Source of the DNA: Planctomycetota bacterium
Lineage (GTDB): Bacteria > Planctomycetota > Phycisphaerae > WQYP01
Direction: 5' to 3'
Length of the DNA: 20,413 bases
Assembly (NCBI GenBank): GCA_021799715.1
Contig: JAJYZY010000038.1
Location: 1-20,413, forward strand
Shown: in pieces, positions 7,607-15,429 of the stretch
How the letters are laid out: each line of letters begins with the position of its first letter
Position numbering within the stretch: the first letter of the stretch is position 1
The notes under the pieces: generated by a model
Databases searched by the model: none
What the model saw: the letters and a program-made list of their open reading frames with translations, nothing else
What the model was told of the DNA's origin: nothing
Position numbers and translations under genes: made by a program

Positions 7607-7797
7607 AATGAATTCCTCCGTATGGGAAAAAATGGATCAGAGCAACGTCGCCTGATCTCTTGAGGGCAGGTTAGCAAAGCCGTGTTTGTGCAATATTAAA
7701 AAAAAGGAAATGTTGTGTGTGCCCCGTGAAGTTGCTTTTTCGGGGACATTTTTTGATGATATAAGCTGGAAGGCAATGCTTTTTGGAGGATCACACC

Positions 7798-8268
7798 ATG
7801 GAAAAATCCATCATTGATGAATATGTGCGGCAGGCATCGGTATTACCCGGTGCCATCCGGGGATTGTCTTCCGCGGAGCTAAACGCGCATCCGGTACCCA
7901 ATACATGGAGCATCCGGCAGATTGTCATGCATCTTATGGACAGCGATTTAATTGCATCGGATCGGATGAAGCGCATTATTGCTGAGGATAACCCGACACT
8001 CATAGGCTTCGATGAAAGCGCTTTTGCCGCCAAATTGTTTTATGATCAGCTCGACCCGGTGATCGCCGCGGATGTGTTTTCCAAAAATAGGTTGCTTACC
8101 GGAGATATTTTATATCGGCTGCCTCCGGAGGCTTTCGCCCGATCGGGCACCCACAATCAGCGGGGCCGCCTGACACTGGAAGATCTGGTGAAGATGTACG
8201 TCCAGCATCTGGATCATCATCTGAAATTTATTAAGCACAAACGGCAACTTCTCGGCAAGCCGCTGTGA
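7798..8268 (+). CDS. DinB/YfiT-like putative metal-dependent hydrolase
   Basis: The 156-residue protein is a four-helix-bundle DinB-superfamily member. It has the family's NTWSIRQIVMHLMDSD signature with His45, and a late HxxHH cluster (QHLDHH) in which His137 and His141 are spaced as the other two metal ligands. DinB/YfiT proteins often act as thiol-dependent transferases or hydrolases (bacillithiol or mycothiol S-transferases), but the substrate here cannot be read from the sequence. ATG 7798 is chosen because GGAGG (7785-7789) lies eight bases upstream; a TTG at 7783 would overlap that site. It shares a 191-base divergent intergenic region with the PEP-CTERM gene and converges on holA 38 bases downstream. 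It seems to be a single-gene unit. Confidence 0.88.
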   Translation: MEKSIIDEYVRQASVLPGAIRGLSSAELNAHPVPNTWSIRQIVMHLMDSDLIASDRMKRIIAEDNPTLIGFDESAFAAKLFYDQLDPVIAADVFSKNRLLTGDILYRLPPEAFARSGTHNQRGRLTLEDLVKMYVQHLDHHLKFIKHKRQLLGKPL

Positions 8269-8290
8269 TCATGGGCGGTCTACCGCATGA
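8269..8290. terminator. Hairpin between convergent DinB-like gene and holA
   Basis: TCAT plus GCGGT (8269-8272, 8275-8279) pair with ACCGC plus ATGA (8282-8290), leaving a GG bulge and a very small loop. It begins immediately after the DinB-like stop codon, a position suited to ending both converging transcripts, but no T-tract follows on either strand, so the call is weak. Confidence 0.3.
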
Positions 8291-8306
8291 AACCAGCGAG
8301 AGTTAA

Positions 8307-9392
8307 TCACATCGCTGCTTCCAGATTGGCGCAGGCCTGCACGATAAAGCGTTCCATGTTGCGCTGTGAATCGCCAAGGCTCGTTTTGGCGGCCATATCG
8401 GCGGCCAGGAGGGCGGCACTGATGCGGCGGCAGCCGTCAACGCCCCATCGTCGGGCAGAATTCATAACGGCATTGGCCCGGGGCGGCGGCCAGAGTTTGA
8501 GTTCCCGGGTGATCTGGGCATCGCTGAGGCGTCGATCCAGCATTTCTCTGGCCCGCAGGACCTGCCCCAGCCAGAAAAATATGGCACCAACGAGTGTAAA
8601 TCCGACGCGCGCATCCATTTGCCACAATTCCGTGTGGCGCGTCAACGCTTCTCTGGCGTTTCCCGCGGCCAGGGCGTCAATAAGACTCCACACCACCTGT
8701 TCATGCTGAAATCCCACCAGCTCATCAACCATGGCTGTGGTGATAACCGATTGTCTATCCGCATACAGGGCCAGCTTGGCCAGTTCGCTTTCCAGCCGAG
8801 CCAGGTCCGTTCCCACAAGTTCCGCCAATCGGATGGCCGCCTGGGGTTCCAGTGTTTTATCAAAATCCGCGCGGGCATGCTGGGTAAGCCAGCGCGGAAC
8901 ATCCTCTTCCTTCATCGCCTGGCAAAAAATCACCGCGCCTTGTTTATCCAGAAATTTATGCAGACGTGTTGTTTTGAGCCAGTTGTCGCAAACCAATACC
9001 AGTGTGGTGTTGTCACTGGGGGCTTCGGCATACCGCAAAACGAGATCGCGCGGAGATGTGCCGCCGGATGTGCCCGGCAAATCGGACTCATCATCATTTT
9101 CATCCGCAATCGATTCCGAATTGCTTCCACCGCGACCCTTCAACAGCGCATCGGCGGGTTCCAGCACCACTAATTTTCGACTGGAAAACATGCCGAAGGT
9201 TCTGCATTCATCCAGTAATGCGGCAATCGATACATTGGGTTCAAGGCGAATATAGCCGGCGTCCATCGAGGCACTCTCAAGGGCGGCTTGCCGAATGCGC
9301 CCCAACCACTGTCGGCGCAAAAAAGCCTCGGTTCCAGCCAATACCATCACCGGGTGGATATTTATTTTCGCTTCGGTCTGCTTTGCGGCCAT
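8307..9392 (-). CDS. holA: DNA polymerase III subunit delta
   Basis: The delta subunit is the clamp-opening 'wrench' of the replicative clamp loader. The 361-residue protein has the family N-terminus (VMVLAGTEAFLRRQWLGRIR), an ATPase-like fold without a working Walker A, the hallmark VGTDLARLESELAKLALYA in the middle, and a C-terminal helical collar domain with VWSLIDALAAGNAREAL and FFWLGQVLRAREML. Length fits the family (about 340-360). An acidic Ser/Asp/Glu-rich insert (about 88-112) between N-terminal strands is unusual and probably a surface loop. No good ribosome-binding site precedes the ATG; a 12-base palindrome lies just upstream. It is divergent from the large TPR gene and otherwise stands alone. 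Confidence 0.92.
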   Translation of the reverse strand: MAAKQTEAKINIHPVMVLAGTEAFLRRQWLGRIRQAALESASMDAGYIRLEPNVSIAALLDECRTFGMFSSRKLVVLEPADALLKGRGGSNSESIADENDDESDLPGTSGGTSPRDLVLRYAEAPSDNTTLVLVCDNWLKTTRLHKFLDKQGAVIFCQAMKEEDVPRWLTQHARADFDKTLEPQAAIRLAELVGTDLARLESELAKLALYADRQSVITTAMVDELVGFQHEQVVWSLIDALAAGNAREALTRHTELWQMDARVGFTLVGAIFFWLGQVLRAREMLDRRLSDAQITRELKLWPPPRANAVMNSARRWGVDGCRRISAALLAADMAAKTSLGDSQRNMERFIVQACANLEAAM

Positions 9393-9402
9393 TAATGCAT
9401 AT

Positions 9403-9414
9403 TACCGGCCGGTA
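9403..9414. promoter_or_regulatory. 12-base perfect palindrome upstream of holA
   Basis: TACCGGCCGGTA is a perfect dyad located 10 bases from the holA start codon in the 192-base region shared with the divergent TPR gene. Its place suits an operator or an RNA hairpin limiting holA translation, but a single GC-rich palindrome may be chance. The rest of 9393-9584 shows no other clear signal apart from the ribosome-binding site of the TPR gene. Confidence 0.25.
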
Positions 9415-9584
9415 GCGTTTCATGCCAATGCTTTTCATGCCGGCGAACCAAACAACGTGGCTCTGTTCAGGCCAATTGCGGTAATAATCTGGCGGGATTA
9501 TGCTTTCGCACGCCAAAATGGAGTTGACATCAGCCGGAGTCATGGGCAACCCATAGAGGCTCGGTAGCGTGCAGGAGACAGGGA

Positions 9585-12500
9585 TTGCAGCTTAGCGTGG
9601 AGCAAATTGAGCCGGTGCGGCAGCTCTATGATGCGGGTTTATACCTGCGGGCCTATCACGAGGCTCAAAAAATTGCTCCGTTGCCGCAATGGCGCTCAAC
9701 CGCGGGCCGGATCATGGCCGGGCGACTGGCGGGGAATCTCGGCGGCGGCCGATTGGGAAATGCACTGCATTATTTGGCCCATCGCGAGGATCCGGCCTCG
9801 CCTGATGCCTGGTATTATTATGCGCATGTTCTATTAAACCGGCGCGGCCCGTTGGAGACCTGGCAATTTGTTCGCACCCATAACTTGCCGGATTCCGCTC
9901 CGGCTGAATTGCGCTCGAATTGGTGGGGAATCAAAGCCCGGCTTCTGGGGATTATGAGGGACTTCAGCGCTGCGCAAAAGATGCTGGCCATTGCCGAAGA
10001 AATATCGCCTGATGATCCCTGGTTGGCAGTGGAGCGATGCGGTGTTCTGGAACGGCAGGATCGCTACGAAGATGCGCTGGCCGCGATCATGCGGGGCCTG
10101 GAAATCCGTCCATGGTATCGACCCGCCGTTCAAGCGGCAGCACATGTCATGCAACTGCTGGATAAGGAAGGTCAAGCGCTGGAGCTGTTGTCTCAGGCGG
10201 CGCAACGCAATGAGAGTGTGGCATTGGTTTTACAACTGGCGACATTGCAGACGGAAATGCGGAATTATTCCGATGCTCGAACTCATTTCAACAAAGCCGT
10301 CGATCTGGCCCCTCTCATGGATAAGCACCTGCGTGAATGGCTATGGGGTATGCAATCCGATGCGGCCTATTTCTGCGGCGAACCGTCCATTGCCGCCGAG
10401 TTGGCGGCGAAATCGAAAAATAAATTCTATCAGAAAATCTCCGAAAAATTAAAACGACCCGCTGAAAACGCTTCGCGCGTCATGCTGCCCGTCGGTTTTG
10501 TCCGACAGCACCACCTGACGTGTGTGCCGGCGGTTGTCGCGTGTCTGGGGCGATACTGGAATAAACCCGTTGATCATCTCGCTGTGGTAAGTGAAATCTG
10601 TTATGACGGCACGCCCAATCGAGCGTTGCGGCAATGGGCCGCCGAACACGGCTGGTTCATGATTGAATTTCGTGTTACGTGGGAAATCAGCCGGGAACTT
10701 ATCGACCTGGGCATTCCCTTTGCCCTTGCTACCGTTGAACCGGGCAGTGCCCATTTACAAGCGGTGATCGGCTACGACGATCTGCGCGGCACATTGATTA
10801 TTCGTGATCCGTATATCCGTCCGGTTACGGAAATGGTTGCTGAAATAGCGCTCGAACATTATCGATCTACCGGACCGCTTGGCATTGTGCTGGTTCCACT
10901 GGATCAAAAGCCGCGCCTCGATGGCATGCAGTTGGGCGATTCCGCACTGTACGATCAACTTCATAAGGTAAATGCCGCGTTGCACCGGCATGATCGCAAT
11001 GCCGCATGCACGGCTCGCGATGTGATGCGGTCCACCGCTTCGGATCACCGTCTCACACTGACCGCGGAACAGGATATCGCCGCCTACGATGCGGACCCCG
11101 GAACATTGCTGCAATGTTACGAAAAATTACTGGCCCAATTTCCGGATGATTCAGCGTTGCTGATTGGAAAACTCCAATGCCTTCGGACGCTGGAGCGACG
11201 GGAGCAACGTATGGAAATACTGCAGAAGAAATGCCAATCCCGACAGACTCATCCGATATTTCGGGAACTTTATGCCAGAGAGCTTATGGACGATGCCCGA
11301 CAATGGGCCATCGTGGCGCAAATATTAAGGCAAGTTATTCGCGCCATGCCCTTGGCTGCGGCTTCTTACAATGATTTAGCCGGTGTGCTTTGGAATCGCC
11401 GCGAATTTGAGCAGTCGCTTGAACTGTATCGGTTTGCCTGTTGTATGGATGATAAGGCCGAACACCTCGCCCGATCCTACTTCATCGCTTCCAGGCATTT
11501 TAAGCAGGAATCCGTGGTACTTGATTTGTTGCGGGAGCGCTTCGACGCATTTGGCACACGAACGGGGCGACCGGCGAGTCTTCTGTTCTGGGCGTTGGAG
11601 GAATTGGATCGAACCGATGAGGCGTTCGACGTGTTAAAGTGTGCGCTTAACTTACGTCCGGCAGATGGTTCGCTTTTGCTGCTGGCGGCCAATGCCAATG
11701 CCCGGCATGGGCGGTTGCAGCAGGCGGATGGGTTTATGGCGCAGGCCCGGGGAGTGTGTGCGGAACGCGAGTGGCTGCGCGTGGCTGCGGATATTGTGCT
11801 TTACAAAGGCGATCCGCGTGAAGCGCTGGGATTGTGGAAAAAAATAGCCGCGGTTGAGCCTCTGGCCATGGACGCACATCGGCGGGTAACCGAGCTGCTG
11901 GCACAAAGTGAAGGTATGGGAGCGGCGGAGTCTTATCTTGACGGCCTGTGCGAGCAATTTGCACACCATTATCCAATTTTACAACTGCGCGTGATCTGGT
12001 TGCGGGACCAAATGCCGCACCGTTATCACAGCGTTGTGTGTGAATTAATACGCCTGCACCCGGATGACGCCTGGACGCGTCGTGAATTGATCAGGTCGCT
12101 GCTGAACCAGCAACAGGCCGACCAGGCCGCCGTGGAGGCACAAACAGCCCTGACACTTGACCCCAACAATCCCGCATCGCACCATTTTTACGCCATGGCG
12201 GCCATGCGGCAGGGAAGGCTTAAGGAGGCGGTTGATGCGTTCAAACGGGCGATTGGACTCTCGGTGGATTACACCCCCGCCATCCACGAACTGCTGGATG
12301 CGAAATCGACACTGGCGCAGCGAAAAGACGCACTGGCATTTATCCACTCAGAAATTGTGCGTCAGACCATATTCGGTGAATGTCTTTCCGCGTACCGCGC
12401 GCAGGCAATGAGGGTACTTGATGCCCGGGATGTGCTTGAATCACTACAGGCGGCGCTCAAGGCGAGGCCTGATCTCTGGCAAGCCTGGTCCGCGGTAACA

Positions 12501-14558
12501 CGACAACTAACGGAGATGGGGAAACTTGAAGAAGCACGATCCAACGCGCTGGCCGCGGTAGAGAAATTCAGCCTGTTGCCCAAGTTGTGGATGGATTTAG
12601 CAGGCGTTTATGCGGCCATGGCGGATGTTGAAGGTCAGCGCGCGGCGCTGCGGCAGGCGTTGGAGATCAATCGTTGCTGGAGCGATCCCGCGCGGCAACT
12701 CGCCTCGCTTTACACCCGCCTCGGTGATCTCGTAGCCGCGCGTATGGTTCTGGGGGAGATCATTGCCCGCGCACCGTTTGATGTGCGCAATCATGGCATG
12801 CTGGCGGATGTACTTTGGCGCATGGGCGTGCGGCAAAAAGCAATGGGAGAACTTCAACGCGCAATAAAATTTGAGCCTGACTACCAATGGGGTTGGGACT
12901 CTCTGAAAGCCTGGAGCCTGGAACTCAAAACGCCCGATGTTTCGCTGACGCTTGCCCGTGACCTTACCGTGAGCCGCGCTGGTGACATCCGCGTTTGGCT
13001 GAATTTGGCAAGAATGCTGCATCTGCCGGAGCAACTCGACGAACGACTGGCGGCTTATAAGCGCGCCATCGCGGCCAATCCGCGGTGTGTTGAAGCGTAT
13101 GATGAACAAGCCGCGTGTTTAGCCGAAGTTGGTCGCATGGAAGAAGCCATTGCCGCATGTCATCCCGAAGTATTCAATGGTGATGTGCCATTTGAGCTGC
13201 GGGGGCGGGCGATCTGGATTCAATATCGTCGAGGTCAGCGGCCGCAGGCCATCGCGCAGATGGCGGAACTGATTAAAGAATCGCCGCGTTACTACTGGGG
13301 AACGTGCCGACTTGCCGAGTGGTATCATCAAGCCGGTGACAAAGAGCGGTATCTCCAGACCGCCGAAACATTGGTTTATCTGTGGCCGGTTAATCCTGTG
13401 TCGCATGGGTATCTTGGTGACGCCCACAGGGAAAATGGAAATGTGACCGCCGCCCGGAAAAGCTTCCGGCGGGCGGTTGAATTGGATGCCGCGTATACCT
13501 ATGCCGTCGGAAATCTTTTTGATATCGAATTGGCCGCTGGAAACCTGGCCGAAGCGTCAAAAATAGAAACACAACTTAGCCGGCTGACGACACCCGAACG
13601 ATCAATCCTGGCACGGCTGGAACTTGCCGCCGCGCAACGGGACCAAAAAAAGGCTATGGGCGAACTGATTCTTCTGTGTCGAACGCCCACGGTCGAATCA
13701 TGGCAAATGGAACAGGCCTTGGTTGTATTGATAAACAGGAATTGGACCGATTCGATCGGGTATGTCGTTCGTGAAGCACTGAATCAGGACGATTGCAACA
13801 TTAACATCAGCGCGTTGGTGGTGCGCTGCCTGGCGCGGCGGAAACAATGGAAATTGTGTGCCGCATTTGCTGATTCTCTGCGCCCGTATCCGCGGGCGCT
13901 GCCGGTGGCTCTGTTGGAATATATCCAACAGCTTGCGGACCAGAATAAGTTTGAAATGCTCGTTTGGTTCATTCGCCGGTATCGGAAAGTGCTGCTGGAA
14001 AATACCGAGTTATGGGGGAAAATCGGCTATGGACTCAAGCGCTGCGGCCGCAATCGCCGGGTTATTGCCTGGATGCGCAATTGGCGTAACCGCACAGATA
14101 TACAACCCTGGATGCTTGCGAACCTTGCCTCTGCGTATCGTGCCGTCGGACAGCGCCGCAAAGGCTCCGAGATCAACAAGCTCGCCATGCAGATGAAAAG
14201 TGATCCCGGCGGTCGTACCATTCACGCATTATGGCTCGCGGCCGACGCGCTCCTGGCGGGGAAGCTCGATGATGCAAAAGCGTGGCTCGGCCACACTTCG
14301 GTTACATCCGGCAGTCCGCCATATCACCAATTTATCAAAGCAATTATTGATGCCGCATTGCAACGCCATTATCAGCCGGATTTGCCGTTTGCTTCGACGC
14401 GGACGCAAATGATTGCCGCTGGAAAGCTCTATCCCGGCTTCCGGAAAACACCGGAAATAAAGGTTTTATATCGTCAGTTCATGATACGGATGTCGCGCTT
14501 CAAGGTTGGTTTTTCTGGTATGATATGGTTCTGGCGGGAAGCGTTGAAGTCGCTGTAG
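9585..14558 (+). CDS. Giant TPR protein with embedded C39-like cysteine peptidase domain
   Basis: The 1657-residue protein has TPR-type helical repeats at about 1-290, a papain-fold C39/C39_2-like domain at about 297-425, and a long TPR array from about 450 to the end (for example AVDLAPLMDKHLREWL, LTLDPNNPASHHFYAMAAM, AIKFEPDYQWGWDSLKAW). In the peptidase-like domain the likely triad is Cys313 (VRQHHLTCVPA, with Gln308 as a possible oxyanion residue), His390 (SAHLQAVIGYDD) and Asp408 (IIRDPYIR), so it looks active. C39 domains usually cut leader peptides during export; the substrate here is unknown. No signal peptide or membrane segment is evident, so it is probably cytoplasmic. The start is a TTG with AGGAG (9573-9577) seven bases upstream; a GTG four codons later is less well placed. 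It leads the LolA/MMPL/ligase operon, with 37 bases to the next gene. Confidence 0.88.
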   Translation: MQLSVEQIEPVRQLYDAGLYLRAYHEAQKIAPLPQWRSTAGRIMAGRLAGNLGGGRLGNALHYLAHREDPASPDAWYYYAHVLLNRRGPLETWQFVRTHNLPDSAPAELRSNWWGIKARLLGIMRDFSAAQKMLAIAEEISPDDPWLAVERCGVLERQDRYEDALAAIMRGLEIRPWYRPAVQAAAHVMQLLDKEGQALELLSQAAQRNESVALVLQLATLQTEMRNYSDARTHFNKAVDLAPLMDKHLREWLWGMQSDAAYFCGEPSIAAELAAKSKNKFYQKISEKLKRPAENASRVMLPVGFVRQHHLTCVPAVVACLGRYWNKPVDHLAVVSEICYDGTPNRALRQWAAEHGWFMIEFRVTWEISRELIDLGIPFALATVEPGSAHLQAVIGYDDLRGTLIIRDPYIRPVTEMVAEIALEHYRSTGPLGIVLVPLDQKPRLDGMQLGDSALYDQLHKVNAALHRHDRNAACTARDVMRSTASDHRLTLTAEQDIAAYDADPGTLLQCYEKLLAQFPDDSALLIGKLQCLRTLERREQRMEILQKKCQSRQTHPIFRELYARELMDDARQWAIVAQILRQVIRAMPLAAASYNDLAGVLWNRREFEQSLELYRFACCMDDKAEHLARSYFIASRHFKQESVVLDLLRERFDAFGTRTGRPASLLFWALEELDRTDEAFDVLKCALNLRPADGSLLLLAANANARHGRLQQADGFMAQARGVCAEREWLRVAADIVLYKGDPREALGLWKKIAAVEPLAMDAHRRVTELLAQSEGMGAAESYLDGLCEQFAHHYPILQLRVIWLRDQMPHRYHSVVCELIRLHPDDAWTRRELIRSLLNQQQADQAAVEAQTALTLDPNNPASHHFYAMAAMRQGRLKEAVDAFKRAIGLSVDYTPAIHELLDAKSTLAQRKDALAFIHSEIVRQTIFGECLSAYRAQAMRVLDARDVLESLQAALKARPDLWQAWSAVTRQLTEMGKLEEARSNALAAVEKFSLLPKLWMDLAGVYAAMADVEGQRAALRQALEINRCWSDPARQLASLYTRLGDLVAARMVLGEIIARAPFDVRNHGMLADVLWRMGVRQKAMGELQRAIKFEPDYQWGWDSLKAWSLELKTPDVSLTLARDLTVSRAGDIRVWLNLARMLHLPEQLDERLAAYKRAIAANPRCVEAYDEQAACLAEVGRMEEAIAACHPEVFNGDVPFELRGRAIWIQYRRGQRPQAIAQMAELIKESPRYYWGTCRLAEWYHQAGDKERYLQTAETLVYLWPVNPVSHGYLGDAHRENGNVTAARKSFRRAVELDAAYTYAVGNLFDIELAAGNLAEASKIETQLSRLTTPERSILARLELAAAQRDQKKAMGELILLCRTPTVESWQMEQALVVLINRNWTDSIGYVVREALNQDDCNINISALVVRCLARRKQWKLCAAFADSLRPYPRALPVALLEYIQQLADQNKFEMLVWFIRRYRKVLLENTELWGKIGYGLKRCGRNRRVIAWMRNWRNRTDIQPWMLANLASAYRAVGQRRKGSEINKLAMQMKSDPGGRTIHALWLAADALLAGKLDDAKAWLGHTSVTSGSPPYHQFIKAIIDAALQRHYQPDLPFASTRTQMIAAGKLYPGFRKTPEIKVLYRQFMIRMSRFKVGFSGMIWFWREALKSL

Positions 14559-14595
14559 GCCGTAGACGGAAATAGTGCTGGTTCTTTGAGGTAGT

Positions 14596-15429
14596 ATGAC
14601 ATCACGAAACATATTGCCGCGGGGAAAGGGAATACCGGCGGTTACCGCCCGCGGCGGTTTTTATTGCGCACGTGCAAAAAATATTCTGGCTGTCTTGTTG
14701 ACCGCGATGGCGTGGTTGGTGATGACAACTTCGCGCGTCAGTGCCGTTGCTGGTACTGTCGCCCGAAAAGAATTGCTGGCAACACTTTCCACACTTTCTT
14801 CCGTTAAGGCCGTTGAATCCGCATTTATATGTGAAAAGAAATTACAGGTGCTTCGCAACCCATTTTTCAGTCGAGGTAACATCATCATCGCCCGCCCGGA
14901 CCGCGTGCGGTTTGAAACTCTCAGCCCTTACAGGTCTTGCTATATTCTCAACGGCCGGAAGATTTACATGCGTAATGAATCCAATTCGCATTGGCGCACG
15001 GGTACCGTCGATTCCCGGCCGGTCATTGGTATTATTATGCGGCAATTCGCGGCGTGGTCCTTGGGTAACAGCCGAATGGCCAGCGCCGATTTTCATATCA
15101 CACTGGCCCAAGCGCTTCGCCCCATGCCGTCTTCATCACATGCCGCCGGTAACAGTCATACGGTTGTCCGTGCGAAACAAAATGTCGCACTTTCGCTCTA
15201 CACATTGCGACCGCGCCGGGGTGTGCTTAAGGCGGCCATCAGGGAGATACAATTGGGCTTTACGCCACTTGCCGATTCGGAAAAATCAGCAAACCACGCG
15301 CTGCGATTCCGCCTGACGTTTATTCGAATTGTAGCCAGGAATGGTGATCAAACCCTGTTCTGGCTGCGCGACACCAGAATAAATCCCCGCCTGCGTTCAG
15401 ACTGTTTTGCGCCCGTGGGGCCGGCATGA
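14596..15429 (+). CDS. LolA-like periplasmic lipid/lipoprotein carrier
   Basis: The 277-residue protein has a basic N-region of about 28 residues, a hydrophobic core (ILAVLLTAMAWLVM, about 30-43) and a likely signal-peptidase I site after SRVSA (residue 50); there is no lipobox. The mature part shows the LolA-fold pattern: LSSVKAVESAFICEKKLQVL, NPFFSRGNIIIARPDRVRFE, LSPYRSCYILNG, then RQFAAWSLGN. It resembles the LolA-like proteins encoded beside MMPL exporters in aryl-polyene-type clusters more than housekeeping LolA, so it probably shuttles a lipid or lipid-linked product across the periplasm. GAGG (14588-14591) is only four bases before the ATG, a short spacing. The stop codon overlaps the next start (ATGA), which shows tight translational coupling with the exporter. 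Confidence 0.82.
   Translation: MTSRNILPRGKGIPAVTARGGFYCARAKNILAVLLTAMAWLVMTTSRVSAVAGTVARKELLATLSTLSSVKAVESAFICEKKLQVLRNPFFSRGNIIIARPDRVRFETLSPYRSCYILNGRKIYMRNESNSHWRTGTVDSRPVIGIIMRQFAAWSLGNSRMASADFHITLAQALRPMPSSSHAAGNSHTVVRAKQNVALSLYTLRPRRGVLKAAIREIQLGFTPLADSEKSANHALRFRLTFIRIVARNGDQTLFWLRDTRINPRLRSDCFAPVGPA

Noticed and set aside
7732..7765. TTGCTT and TATAAG as a promoter for the DinB-like gene
   Set aside because: The spacing of about 22 bases is too long for a sigma70 promoter, and no better partner was found.
8619..9173. Long forward-strand open frame of 184 residues inside holA
   Set aside because: It is antisense to a well-supported gene, has no ribosome-binding site and no recognisable motif, so it is a shadow frame.
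9277..9549. Reverse-strand 90-residue open frame overlapping the start of holA
   Set aside because: It has no ribosome-binding site, no recognisable domain and runs into holA in another frame; the known LptE-type neighbour of holA is not matched.
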